From Shimazuella kribbensis DSM 45090 (GTDB taxonomy: Bacteria; Bacillota; Bacilli; Thermoactinomycetales; Thermoactinomycetaceae): a stretch of 64,000 nucleotides of DNA. The notes under the pieces were generated by a model, which was given only the letters and a program-made list of their open reading frames with translations, ran no database searches and was not told the origin of the DNA. Both the position numbers and the translations under genes were made by a program. The stretch covers positions 72,161 to 136,160 of the forward strand of contig NZ_ATZF01000012.1 of NCBI RefSeq assembly GCF_000428065.1. Reading direction: 5' to 3'. Below are positions 51,288-59,874 of the stretch, piece after piece (within the stretch, counting starts at the first letter, position 1; each line of letters starts with the position of its first letter).

Positions 51288-52232
51288 TTAACTAGAGGCC
51301 AAAATCGGATTGCTTTGTAACGTAAAAATTTGCCCTTGTTCGGTTAAAACAATCCGATCTTTTTCTTCTCCCGCTGCCTCTAATAATCGCTCCAAAGGCT
51401 CTTCTACTGGTTCTTGTGACAAAACAAAAGTATTCCAATGAATGGGTATCAACTGTTTTGCCCCTGTGTCCAAAAACATTTTCCAAGCCTGTTCAGGTGT
51501 ACAGTGATGCCGTTGAAATGCATCTGGTGAATACGCTCCGATGGGCATAAATGCGATATCTATCTCCCCTACTTCTCGAAGCCACCTGAAATCTGGTGTA
51601 TAAGCCGTATCTCCTGGGAAGAAAATACGTGTATTGTTACGTTCAATCAAGTATCCTGTATAGCCGTAGCTATGATTCCACGGGAAACGATTACCCCAAT
51701 GTTTTACAGGTACAGCTTGTATCGTAACATCTTCATCTATTGTTAAGGAATCTCTTCCTCCAAGCTCAAAAATTTCTCCAAAAGGCAAACGTTTTAACAA
51801 ACCGGATGTTCCTGTCGCAGTAATGACTTTGGTATTTGCATTAGCAAGTTTTTTTAAAGAAGGCGTATCGAAATGATCCATATGACCATGAGACAATAAA
51901 ATCAAGTCTACTGGACCGATATCTTCTAGCTTTAGGGCAGGGGCCATATGACGAGGGATACCTACTTGTGTAAACCCAAGAGAAACACCTGCTTTTTTTC
52001 CAAATACCGGATCTGTCAAAATCCGATAACCAAATAAGTTAATCAAAATAGTAGAATGACCGACCCAACCTACTGTCACTTTATCTGAACTCCATTGATT
52101 TGGCTGCAAAAATTGTTTGGGTTGCTGATAGGGGACTTTTCCATTGAACCGTCTTTGAATAAACAAAAAAAATACCATACATAACAAACCCAGCCCAACA
52201 AGAGTAAGGAGTGCCCATCCAATGATTTCCAT
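51288..52232 (-). CDS. MBL-fold metallohydrolase (NAPE-PLD/RomA-like)
   Basis: 314 residues. N-terminal membrane anchor (about 3-25), then a metallo-beta-lactamase fold: GHSTILIN, metal-binding SHGHMDHFD, HWGNRFPW, FPGDTAYTPDF and IPIHWNTF. Resembles N-acyl-phosphatidylethanolamine phospholipase D-like bacterial proteins; the substrate is unknown. ATG after AAAAGGGG. Monocistronic. Confidence 0.85.
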   Translation of the reverse strand: MEIIGWALLTLVGLGLLCMVFFLFIQRRFNGKVPYQQPKQFLQPNQWSSDKVTVGWVGHSTILINLFGYRILTDPVFGKKAGVSLGFTQVGIPRHMAPALKLEDIGPVDLILLSHGHMDHFDTPSLKKLANANTKVITATGTSGLLKRLPFGEIFELGGRDSLTIDEDVTIQAVPVKHWGNRFPWNHSYGYTGYLIERNNTRIFFPGDTAYTPDFRWLREVGEIDIAFMPIGAYSPDAFQRHHCTPEQAWKMFLDTGAKQLIPIHWNTFVLSQEPVEEPLERLLEAAGEEKDRIVLTEQGQIFTLQSNPILASS

Positions 52233-52357
52233 TTGTAAATATACCCCTTTTGCAAGAATTCCTAACTTATTCTAAAATAGCATAGGGAAGCAAATAAATA
52301 TATCGCAAATTATTCAAAAACAAAATAATTACCTCAGCACTTGAAAGGAGATTGAAT

Positions 52358-53167
52358 ATGATCCGTCTGTTTGCTACTGATCTCGACGATACACTATTGA
52401 ATCATGAAAAACAAATTGATCAACATAATTTGGACGCTTTAGAAAGACTACAACAAGCAGGCATTCAAGTAACAGTAGCCTCTGGTCGTAATGAAGTAGA
52501 AATTGATCAAGTCATTAAAAATGTACCAGGTGATTTTCATCGTGTCTGTCAAAATGGTGCATTTATATATTTAAATTCACAAAAACGAATTTATGACGGT
52601 TATTTTGAAGCAGATCTTGCAAAACAAATCTATCAAGTGGGTAAAAAAGCTGGTATGTATTGTTTTATCGGAACTGCACGTACCATGTATATTTCGGAGA
52701 AAAACCCTTTCATTGAAAGAAAATCACAACAAGTAGCGATTAATCTCGAATATGATCCTATCATTGAAAATCGTCTAGGCGAAGATGTTTTACCAAGCAA
52801 GTTTTGTTATCTTGGCGAAGCATCAGAACTACAACAACTGAAACAATTGCTACTCCAAACATTCCCTGAGCAAATCGATGCGTTTATTTCTGCACCACAC
52901 TGTCTAGATGTTATGCCACATGGCATAAACAAAGGAAATGGAATTCGCCATTTAGCAGATCACCTTGGATTTGATCTATCCGAAGTTGCTTGTATCGGTG
53001 ACTCTGAAAACGATATTCCCATGTTTCGAGTAACCCCTCACAGTTTTGCGATGAGTGTCGCCAAGCAATCTGTCCAAGCAGAGGCAAAACAAGTTGTCGA
53101 ATCTGTAAGTAAAGCTGCTGATTGGGTGATTGCTTATAATGAAAATCTAGCTTTGTCTCAAAAGTAA
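52358..53167 (+). CDS. HAD-family phosphatase (Cof type)
   Basis: 269 residues. Haloacid dehalogenase class IIB: DLDDTLLNHEKQID (nucleophile and acid/base Asp), VASGRN, a Lys near KGNGI and GDSENDIPMF. Sugar-phosphate or flavin phosphatase; substrate not predictable. ATG 7 bases after AAAGGAG. Terminated by AGCAGAAACACG...CGTGTTTCTGCT at 53243. Confidence 0.9.
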   Translation: MIRLFATDLDDTLLNHEKQIDQHNLDALERLQQAGIQVTVASGRNEVEIDQVIKNVPGDFHRVCQNGAFIYLNSQKRIYDGYFEADLAKQIYQVGKKAGMYCFIGTARTMYISEKNPFIERKSQQVAINLEYDPIIENRLGEDVLPSKFCYLGEASELQQLKQLLLQTFPEQIDAFISAPHCLDVMPHGINKGNGIRHLADHLGFDLSEVACIGDSENDIPMFRVTPHSFAMSVAKQSVQAEAKQVVESVSKAADWVIAYNENLALSQK

Positions 53168-53242
53168 CTTTACATAAACAAAAGAAGGAAATTTGGGATG
53201 CTTCATCTTGTACGAGCCAATCTTATTTTATGTTTGATTCCA

Positions 53243-53276
53243 AGCAGAAACACGATCCATTGACCGTGTTTCTGCT
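53243..53276 (+). terminator. Hairpin after the HAD gene
   Basis: 12-bp stem AGCAGAAACACG / CGTGTTTCTGCT, followed by CTATTCTTG. Confidence 0.75.
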
Positions 53277-53324
53277 CTATTCTTGTTGATTTATATGGAG
53301 AAATCGAACTATTTTTCAATCCAT

Positions 53325-53367
53325 TGTTGTTCAGCCGCCATGCTCTGTGCATCACGGCTGAACAACA
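53325..53367 (-). terminator. 13-bp hairpin ending the 53.4-kb cassette gene
   Basis: TGTTGTTCAGCCG / CGGCTGAACAACA with a 17-base loop; no U-tract on the minus strand. Confidence 0.75.
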
Positions 53368-53398
53368 GTTGGTCCTGAACGATCCGCTCAGAAGTGGA

Positions 53399-53704
53399 TC
53401 AGCCACACAACTCCAGCTCGTACTGCTCTGCCCGCTCCTCGTACTTGGCGAGACGCTCTTGGGCCGAGTAGATGAGGCCCATGACATAAAACGTCTCTCC
53501 ATCGACGATGACGATGTACTCGCAGTCGTCATGATCGAAGGTGAACTCACCCTCGACTCCCCAGATGGCAAGGTCCTTCAGTGCCTGCTCAACTGTCTCG
53601 ATGCCATACATCCAGATGTCGAGGCGGGGGTCACCGAGTGCCTTCATCACGGCGGTGGTCAGTGCTTCGTCGATGGTGATGTGCTGTCCGCGAACCCAGA
53701 TCAT
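53399..53704 (-). CDS. Orphan acidic protein (101 aa), cassette gene
   Basis: Unrecognised; no membrane segment. Start set at the second ATG (MIWVRGQHI), which has GGATGGAG at proper spacing; the first ATG overlaps that SD. The middle reads FTFDHDDCEYIVIVDGETFYVMG, a beta-rich stretch, followed by an acidic helix (ERLAKYEERAEQYELEL). GC-rich, with promoter TATAATG at about 53767 and a GC hairpin after the stop. Sits alone between the HAD gene and gene relics. Confidence 0.72.
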   Translation of the reverse strand: MIWVRGQHITIDEALTTAVMKALGDPRLDIWMYGIETVEQALKDLAIWGVEGEFTFDHDDCEYIVIVDGETFYVMGLIYSAQERLAKYEERAEQYELELCG

Positions 53705-53814
53705 TTTTGACGACTCCATCCTTCGATGAGAGATGCTCAGAACCGATAGTGTTCTATTTTCATTATATAGGATATATTAGGCAATTTGAAGTTGTGGAAA
53801 CTATTATACAAACT

Positions 53815-53996
53815 TGGACATTGGTTAGAGCGATTATACTGGGGTAATTTCCCTTCCCAAATTTATTCATGTTCCATGGACCCAACTTGGAACTACTTTT
53901 TGGCTATGCTGCTGCAAAACCCGTTCCATACTCTCGAGTCCGTTCACAGTTAAATTTCTGATCTCAACTACTCCTTTATCGAGTAGTTTTTTATGC
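53815..53996 (+). pseudogene. Relic of an EamA-type transporter 3' part plus terminator
   Basis: 53815-53915 aligns base for base, with scattered changes, to 54857-54960 inside the intact EamA gene (ACATTGGTT...ATTATACT..GG.GT.ATTTC.CT.CCC.AA, then CCAACTTGG.A.TACTTTTTGG). It is followed by an ACTACTC...GAGTAGTTTTTT hairpin like the intact gene's terminator. No open EamA frame remains: a decayed duplicate or residue of recombination. Confidence 0.7.
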
Positions 53997-54040
53997 TGTA
54001 CATGGTATCCCTCGATCGTTCGAACTATGGTACCTACCAT
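53867..54040 (-). CDS. Doubtful 57-residue open frame
   Basis: Open minus-strand frame with protein-like sequence (VVEIRNLTVNGLESMERVLQQH), no good Shine-Dalgarno, overlapping the terminator hairpin and part of the EamA relic. More likely a relic or chance frame than a gene; listed because the composition is unusually protein-like. Confidence 0.2.
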   Translation of the reverse strand: MVGTIVRTIEGYHVQHKKLLDKGVVEIRNLTVNGLESMERVLQQHSQKVVPSWVHGT

Positions 54041-54263
54041 TTTCGCACCAATGGAACTAATTTATTTGTACTCAATAATCATCAAGTAAATTCCCTCTTT
54101 CTTTTGGCTTGTTGTTGATAATCCTAGGCTAAAGGGTCATATCTATCAAACTTATCAAGAGTAAAAGAAATCTTACTTTTCTTCACTTCTTATAAAATCA
54201 TAGATTATCATTTCACATTAGCGTTAAAATACTTATGAAGAACAGGACGAAAGGACTACTTTG

Positions 54264-55223
54264 ATGAAAAAAGCAAGCAATAATGACTTCATTTACTATC
54301 TGTTGTTACTTGTAACAATGGTATTCTGGGGAAGTGCCTTTACAGGAGCAAAACTCGTCGTAGGACAAGTCCCACCTGAGGTAGGGGCTTTTCTGCGTTT
54401 TGGATTTGCTGCAATTTTTATGTTTCTTATTTTAATGAGTCGTAAAACAGGAAGAAATGATGCCCGTTCGATCGAAAAAAAATATTGGATTCCCATCGTT
54501 TTATTAGGAGTTACAGGTGTTGCCCTATATAATTTATTCTTTTTTTGGGGTGTCTCGTATTCTTTTGCATCGGACGGAAGTAGTATTGTTCCAACCATAA
54601 GTCCCGTTGTTACTACTATCTTAGCGATTATATTTCTAAAAAATAAAATAACAAACCGTCAAATAATCGGACTAGTCATTTGTTTAGTGGGGGCTACCTT
54701 TTATTTTTTCGGGATGTATCATCCTACCGGAAACGCTTCTCATCGACTACTCGGTAACGTATTTTTTCTGGCTTGTGCTTGTTGTTGGGGTGTTTATACG
54801 ATACTAGGTAATAAAGTGTTAGCTGTATTAAAGCCACTCCCTGTTACTGCTTATGCAACATTGGTTGGCGCCATTATACTTGGAGTGATTTCTCTCCCCA
54901 AATTGGCTGACGTTTCATGGAGCCAACTTGGGAGTACTTTTTGGTTATTGCAAATTTACCTTGGTTTTTTCTGCACCGCACTTGCCAATTGGTTTTATTA
55001 TTCCGGTGTAAAGCAGCTAGGAGCATCCAAAGCATCAACATTCATGTATTTTGTTCCCATAAATGGATTATGGATTTCCATGGTATTCTTACAAGAATCG
55101 CTGACCTCAGTACAACTGATCGCCATTGTAATAATGTTGGTTGGAGTATGGTTTGTAAACAAGAAAAAAAAGAAAAAAAACAGGATAAAAGAAAACAAAA
55201 TCAATGCGAAAACAGTCAGTTAA
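54264..55223 (+). CDS. EamA-family (DMT) transporter
   Basis: 319 residues, ten membrane helices in two EamA repeats (WGSAFTGAKLVVGQVPPEVGAFLRF... and VFFLACACCWGVYTILGNKVL...). Drug/metabolite exporter of unknown substrate; basic C-terminal tail (KKKKKKNRIKENK). ATG after AAAGGAC. Terminator at 55293. Confidence 0.92.
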   Translation: MKKASNNDFIYYLLLLVTMVFWGSAFTGAKLVVGQVPPEVGAFLRFGFAAIFMFLILMSRKTGRNDARSIEKKYWIPIVLLGVTGVALYNLFFFWGVSYSFASDGSSIVPTISPVVTTILAIIFLKNKITNRQIIGLVICLVGATFYFFGMYHPTGNASHRLLGNVFFLACACCWGVYTILGNKVLAVLKPLPVTAYATLVGAIILGVISLPKLADVSWSQLGSTFWLLQIYLGFFCTALANWFYYSGVKQLGASKASTFMYFVPINGLWISMVFLQESLTSVQLIAIVIMLVGVWFVNKKKKKKNRIKENKINAKTVS

Positions 55224-55292
55224 CCAAACATAATCTATGCGAAAGAGCAGTGTGGGTTCTATGTCACTCCAATTTTTTAAAACGGATTTTTT

Positions 55293-55320
55293 ATAAAAAC
55301 TACTCCTAACCGAGTAGTTT
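55293..55320 (+). terminator. EamA terminator
   Basis: AAAACTACTC CTAACC GAGTAGTTTTCTT. Confidence 0.85.
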
Positions 55321-55322
55321 TC

Positions 55323-55580
55323 TTATATAGATATACCTAGTTGTTTGTTCATTATTCCCATATCAATCCATCCCTGATGCTCGGCAATCTTTCCATCTAT
55401 CACCCGATACTGACGAAATAAGACTATGTCTATCGTCTTCCCAGTTGGAGCATTTCCAAAAAATACACCCTCATGTGTTCCTTTGACATTCATTCTAGTG
55501 ATTACTTACTCTCCTTGTGCGATGGTATCTTCAATTATGTATTGCTTATCTGGGAAAACTACTAAGATGGCTTTCTCAAA
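55323..55580 (-). pseudogene. SnoaL-like ester cyclase fragment with in-frame stop
   Basis: Minus-strand frame reading VVFPDKQYIIEDTIAQGE-stop-VITRMNVKGTHEG and then FFGNAPTGKTIDIVLFRQYRVIDGKIAEHQGWIDMG. The GTH-G-F-G-PTGK...R..DGKI.EH order is the C-terminal half of SnoaL-like polyketide cyclase relatives. It lacks the N-terminal half and carries TAA where a Lys/Asp codon is normal: inactive remnant. Confidence 0.8.
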
Positions 55581-55712
55581 TTAACGATACATTTATACAT
55601 CTATTTTTCTCCTTCTAAATTAAATTTATTTTCAAAAAAATGATCCCAAATGAAATTTACTTGCTATATAATAAAAAGTAGTTCTCGACCCATTGGGTGG
55701 AAGGAAACGCTC

Positions 55713-56048
55713 ATGACCAATATCCTCGTTGCAACGTCCGAAGGTTCCCATTCCATCGCCGATCGGGAGATCGCCGAGATCGAGGCAGCACTCCGCGCCG
55801 GCCTGAAGGATGCAATCCAAGAAGGTTACGACGTAACGGAGGAGATCCTCGACCCCGTCTTCAGCCTGCTCGCCGACGACAAGCAGCACTCTCATGTCCC
55901 CTCGAAGCTGAGGGAGATCATCGCAGGTCACCGGCACAACAACCGCCGGTACCTCGACCGGTACCTCAACAACTACGATGGCATCGAAAACCTCGGAGCG
56001 TTCATCGGCTACACCATCGAAGACCTCGAGGAGTTCATCTACTCGTGA
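55713..56048 (+). CDS. Orphan acidic protein (111 aa), cassette gene
   Basis: Unrecognised; helical, acidic, with His/Arg-rich middle (GHRHNNRRYLDRYLNNYDG). Strongly GC-rich: 39 of 60 bases at 55741-55800 are G or C, against 23 of 60 at 43561-43620 in ppiB. ATG 8 bases after AAGGA; -10 TATATAAT just upstream. Ends 28 bases before a GC-rich hairpin without a U-tract. The clearest member of the cassette set. Confidence 0.75.
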   Translation: MTNILVATSEGSHSIADREIAEIEAALRAGLKDAIQEGYDVTEEILDPVFSLLADDKQHSHVPSKLREIIAGHRHNNRRYLDRYLNNYDGIENLGAFIGYTIEDLEEFIYS

Positions 56049-56075
56049 AGCAGTGTCTTCCCTGATGGGGCGAAA

Positions 56076-56106
56076 TGCCAGGACTCACCCAAGTGAGCTC
56101 CTGGCA
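56076..56106. terminator. GC-rich hairpin between cassette gene and response regulator
   Basis: TGCCAGGACTCAC / GTGAGCTCCTGGCA with one bulge; may serve both convergent genes. No U-tract on the plus side. Confidence 0.8.
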
Positions 56107-56127
56107 CCCCAATTATTCTCCACCTCC

Positions 56128-56790
56128 TCACAAATTAAAACGATACCCAGCCCCCCAGATCGTCTCAATAAACGGTGTAGCAGATTGTATTTTCTCTCTC
56201 AGTTTCCGAATATGAACCACGACCGTCGCTACATCTCCATTGGAATCCATGCCCCATATCTTTTCAAACAAATGATCTTTATTAAATACTTGATTGGGAT
56301 GAGAGGCGAGAAAGTACAACAGGTCAAATTCTTTGTTTGTTAAAATCACTTCTTTGCCACCCAACTTGACACGATGGGATACAGGATTAATCGTCAGTTC
56401 TCGAATCGTAATCGATTTGTCACGCTGCTCTTTATGCGAAAGTCGTGCATAGCGGCTCAGATGTGCTCTTACGCGGGCAACCAATTCATTTGGACTAAAT
56501 GGTTTGGTAATAAAATCATCTGCCCCCAAACCCAAGCCTCTGATTTTATCGATTTCTTCTCTTTTCGCGGTTACAAATAGAATCGAAATATCTTTCACTT
56601 CCCTCACTTGCCTACATATCTCAAATCCGTCCATTTGTGGCAGCATCAGATCAAAAGTTTCATGCAAAGCCACTTGCAATCCTCTGTAACCATCTGTTTC
56701 GATTACTACTTCAAATCCATTTAACTCCAAGTAATCTCGCTGTAATTCGGCAATACTGAGTTCGTCTTCAATGATCAAAATCTTTTCCAT
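56128..56790 (-). CDS. OmpR-family response regulator with receiver deletion
   Basis: 220 residues. Winged-helix DNA-binding domain complete (TNKEFDLLYFLASHPNQVFNKDHLFEKIWG...VVHIRKLREKI...GYRF). In the receiver, IEDE, the conserved Thr (LFVTAKRE) and Lys (FITKPF) are normal. But the segment expected as FDLIILDLMLP reads FDLMLP: five residues are missing before the phosphate-accepting Asp (now Asp47). This shortens strand beta-3 and may block phosphorylation. Overlaps the kinase gene by 23 bases. Confidence 0.9.
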   Translation of the reverse strand: MEKILIIEDELSIAELQRDYLELNGFEVVIETDGYRGLQVALHETFDLMLPQMDGFEICRQVREVKDISILFVTAKREEIDKIRGLGLGADDFITKPFSPNELVARVRAHLSRYARLSHKEQRDKSITIRELTINPVSHRVKLGGKEVILTNKEFDLLYFLASHPNQVFNKDHLFEKIWGMDSNGDVATVVVHIRKLREKIQSATPFIETIWGAGYRFNL

Positions 56791-58279
56791 CTGAACTTCC
56801 CTTTCGGTAGTGGAAATCGTGACGGTTAGGCATGTAACGAGGAAGGGTGAAGGAAATCATGGTACCTTGCTGCCATTGACTGTATACCTTGATCTGTCCA
56901 TCGTGCCCTTCAACGATTTGCTTGGCGATCGCAAGTCCAATCCCGCTACCACCACTGTTTGAATTTCTACTTGGCTCTACACGGTAAAATTGATCGAGGA
57001 CAAAGGGAAGGTCTTTTTCCGATATCCCTTGGCCATTATCGCTGATACGAACAAGTACATCATCCTCTTTCACATCATAACCTACATGAATAATTAACGA
57101 TTCTTCTTTACGATAAGCGATACTATTTTGGATAATATTGAGGATAACCCGCTTCATTTGATCACGATCTACATAAACCTCTACTTCCCTCTCGCTTTCC
57201 CAAATCACTTCTGCATTTTGTGCAAGCAGCTCCATTTGCATTTCTTGAAAACATGCTCTTAAGTAACTTGGGAGGAGAGTAGACTGAAAATGGTAAGGAT
57301 ACTGTTCCAAATCCAGCTTAGAAAACAAAAATAAATCCTCAATCCGTTGATTTAAATCCTCTGCTTTTTGTTTGATGGTTGCTAAATACTTTGCCTGCTT
57401 TTCTGGTGTATTGGCAACTCCATCTTGCAAACCCTCGATATATCCTTTAATCGAAGTGATGGGAGTTTTTAAATCATGCGAAATATGGGAGATCAATTCT
57501 TTTCGACTTTGTTCATAGCTCAGGCGTATTTGGATTGTCTCCTTTAATCGTATTCGCATATCTTCAAAGGCACGGCATAATTGACCGATTTCATCTACTT
57601 CTGTACTCTCTACTGGTGTATCCAAATCCCCTGCTTGTATTCTCCTTGTAGAATGTTCCAATCCTTTTAAACGTGCAAATACTTTACGGGATAAGAAGTA
57701 ATTAAAAAATACATTTGTCAATACCAAGAGCAAAAAGAGTGCCCCTGCAATGACAGGACCATAGGTAGTCATAATATCAGCAATCGGATTACGCTCTTTT
57801 AACAAATAGATACTTCCTGCTTCTTGATCCGGAAACACAAAATCATATTTTAAATAGGAAAACAGTCTTCCATTTACAAACAAGCTATTGCGGACATTGA
57901 GATTTGCAGGTTCATAGGGGGGCAAAGCCATCGTTTCATTCGACCAGCGATAGGAGTGAGACGAAAACAAAATATCTTGCTTTTTACGAATGATCAACCC
58001 CAATCCTTGTGCTTCCACGAGTTTATCCCATTTTTTTTGCACAGTAGCTTTTGTCAACGCTTCTGGTTGATCTGTCGCTATTTTTTTCAATTCCTCGGCT
58101 ATGCGATATTCTGTTTGAGATAAAGGTTTCACTGCAAAATGATACTTATAAAAATTTTTATAGATATACCAGTCATCTGTGATGATAGCTGCAATGAGAT
58201 AAATCATACTTAGTTGAATGGTGAGTGTGATCACTAGCATAATGGTATAAGACCATAATAATTTCACACGAATCGTCAT
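56768..58279 (-). CDS. Sensor histidine kinase
   Basis: 503 residues. Two membrane segments (about 8-30 and 180-203) flank an extracellular sensor domain. HAMP (about 204-256), HisKA with His in SHISHDLKTPITSIKGYIEGL, and HATPase_c with N, G1 (ISDNGQGIS), F and G2 (GGSGIGLAIAKQIVEGH) boxes complete it. ATG chosen 7 bases after AGAGGAA. Transcribed ahead of its regulator; stimulus unknown. Confidence 0.92.
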   Translation of the reverse strand: MTIRVKLLWSYTIMLVITLTIQLSMIYLIAAIITDDWYIYKNFYKYHFAVKPLSQTEYRIAEELKKIATDQPEALTKATVQKKWDKLVEAQGLGLIIRKKQDILFSSHSYRWSNETMALPPYEPANLNVRNSLFVNGRLFSYLKYDFVFPDQEAGSIYLLKERNPIADIMTTYGPVIAGALFLLLVLTNVFFNYFLSRKVFARLKGLEHSTRRIQAGDLDTPVESTEVDEIGQLCRAFEDMRIRLKETIQIRLSYEQSRKELISHISHDLKTPITSIKGYIEGLQDGVANTPEKQAKYLATIKQKAEDLNQRIEDLFLFSKLDLEQYPYHFQSTLLPSYLRACFQEMQMELLAQNAEVIWESEREVEVYVDRDQMKRVILNIIQNSIAYRKEESLIIHVGYDVKEDDVLVRISDNGQGISEKDLPFVLDQFYRVEPSRNSNSGGSGIGLAIAKQIVEGHDGQIKVYSQWQQGTMISFTLPRYMPNRHDFHYRKGSSDGKDFDH

Positions 58280-58307
58280 TGTCATTTCCTCTGCCTTATT
58301 TTTGAGC

Positions 58308-58337
58308 AAAAATCCCCTATTGAATAGGGGATTTACA
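58308..58337 (-). terminator. Hairpin after the 58.4-kb gene fragment
   Basis: Minus strand AAATCCCCTATT / AATAGGGGATTTTTG, near-perfect stem with a tiny loop. Confidence 0.8.
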
Positions 58338-58355
58338 CTTTCTTATTTTATCCGA

Positions 58356-58484
58356 TTACTTCACTTCTATTTGTTTTTCAACTGCCCATGTACCAACTGG
58401 TTGTGCTTGATAAGTAACACCATCTTGCCACTGTCCTTGGCTAATCGCAAACGTACCAACAGCACCTTTCTCCTTGTGATACGT
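58356..58484 (-). pseudogene. 3' fragment of a gene next to the TnpB element
   Basis: 41 codons ending at TAA: KGAVGTFAISQGQWQDGV then TWAVEKQIEVK. No start codon; stop codons stand just upstream, 40 bases from the element's right end. Followed by a good terminator, so it was the end of a real gene. Family not recognised. Confidence 0.5.
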
Positions 58485-58524
58485 TCACTATACGGGAGAA
58501 AAATAAACCCTCAAGAAAGAAAAG

Positions 58525-58715
58525 AATGAGCCTCTCCCGCTTACGCTTCGCTAAGAAGCGGGAGTTTCTTACCACCAGAACCAAAATGACTTCACGTATC
58601 TAAGGGTTTTCCTTCTATACTCGATCGAAGTGATCGGAATGCATCGAGATTCCTAAGTAAGCAACAGGTACAACATGTACCAGGGTCGGAACAGACCATC
58701 TACTACTTTTCGTTT
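58525..58715 (-). ncRNA. Putative TnpB guide RNA (reRNA/omega-RNA) 3' region
   Basis: Non-coding sequence from the tnpB stop to the right end; conserved in the 23.3-kb copy (CGAAAAGTAGTAGATGG at the start, GGTAAGAAA, terminal hairpin, GAGAGG(C/T)TCATT). Known TnpB systems draw their guide from here, with the guide lying beyond the right end. Confidence 0.6.
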
Positions 58716-59874
58716 AAGCGATCCGTAGATACGTTTGCTTGGTGGACACATCCAGATGATAGATCTCTCCATAGAGCGATTTAGCTAGAATATTTCTTGC
58801 TCCATGCGTATCACGATGTTCTTGATAGCCACAGGAACAGCGATAGTTTCTAGAAGAGACCTTCTTTCTCTTCTTGCAGACAGGACATGTCTGACTCGTA
58901 TACGACTCATCGATTGGATGAAGCCTCATTCCCTTCATTGCTAACTTGTATAGTAAGTACTTCTTTACTTTTCCAAAGGACCAATTGGAGAGACGCTGTG
59001 CTTGTTTTCGTGTTGCTCTCTTCTTCTGTCTCGTCTTTCTTTGTACTCCTTCTGGATTCCCTATATGAACATTCGATACTGCTTGGTTTACACACCAATC
59101 GACAAACTGTTTGGTCGTTTTATGGAGGGCATCTTGTAGTTGTTTTTCGGATTTCGAAAGCACATATCGTTTGGCCTTCTGGTACTTTTTCCACTGACGA
59201 GAACCTTTTTTACACTTGGACTGAAGGCGCTGAATCTCTGCTACCTTCTTATTTCGGAGTCGATGAATCGAGCGCACTTTCCGACCGGTAATGATGATGG
59301 CCTCTCCGGTTTCTGCAAAAGCAGCAAGGCTATGGATTTCACCAAGATCTACTCCAACAGATTGTTTCTTCTGATAGGGTTGATTCTCTTTTCCATCTTC
59401 AAAAGCAATCGATAGATAAAGCCCATAATCATAGCAAAGTTCGATTTCTTTGATCATCCCTTTTGGAAAATTTCGAGTATATAGCACAATCGGTTTCTCC
59501 CGTTTTCCATCATGGATTCCCATCGATAGCTCTATTTTTTCATTTGCATGAATTTTGAAGCCATCTTTTGCCCACTTGGTATTGAAATGGTTCTTGTTTC
59601 GGTAGGGATAACGTGCGGTTTTCCTTCCTTTTTGGATGGCTTGGTGTGCAGTGTCTCTGGCAAATAGATACTTGTGACAAACTGCTTGAATCGATTGGCT
59701 ATGTAGATGAAACTTCCCTTTGGTCACTTTTTGTAATTCGGACTTCGTGATCCACTTTCCATTGTCTACATAATGTTGTCTGGAAAGAGATAAACAATGG
59801 TTCCAAACCAATGCAGATTCACGGTTACAGGCAAAGAGACGATCCCTATCGGATTTCGATGTAGTGAAGTACAC
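58714..59874 (-). CDS. tnpB: TnpB RNA-guided nuclease (IS605 OrfB family)
   Basis: 386 residues from a GTG; relatives begin MI(L/H)(R/A)AKK, and the in-frame upstream codon here is ATA, so the true start is unsure. RuvC Asp176 (GVDLGEIHSLA), zinc ribbon CPVCKK...CSCG (330, 333, 346, 348) and Asp355 (HRDTHGARN) are present. The usual RuvC-II Glu position reads VHIGNPEG without Glu, while Glu323 in IDESYTS lies after the bridge helix, a possible rearranged catalytic Glu. RNA-guided cutting of the element's donor site is the known family role. Confidence 0.93.
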   Translation of the reverse strand: MYFTTSKSDRDRLFACNRESALVWNHCLSLSRQHYVDNGKWITKSELQKVTKGKFHLHSQSIQAVCHKYLFARDTAHQAIQKGRKTARYPYRNKNHFNTKWAKDGFKIHANEKIELSMGIHDGKREKPIVLYTRNFPKGMIKEIELCYDYGLYLSIAFEDGKENQPYQKKQSVGVDLGEIHSLAAFAETGEAIIITGRKVRSIHRLRNKKVAEIQRLQSKCKKGSRQWKKYQKAKRYVLSKSEKQLQDALHKTTKQFVDWCVNQAVSNVHIGNPEGVQRKTRQKKRATRKQAQRLSNWSFGKVKKYLLYKLAMKGMRLHPIDESYTSQTCPVCKKRKKVSSRNYRCSCGYQEHRDTHGARNILAKSLYGEIYHLDVSTKQTYLRIA

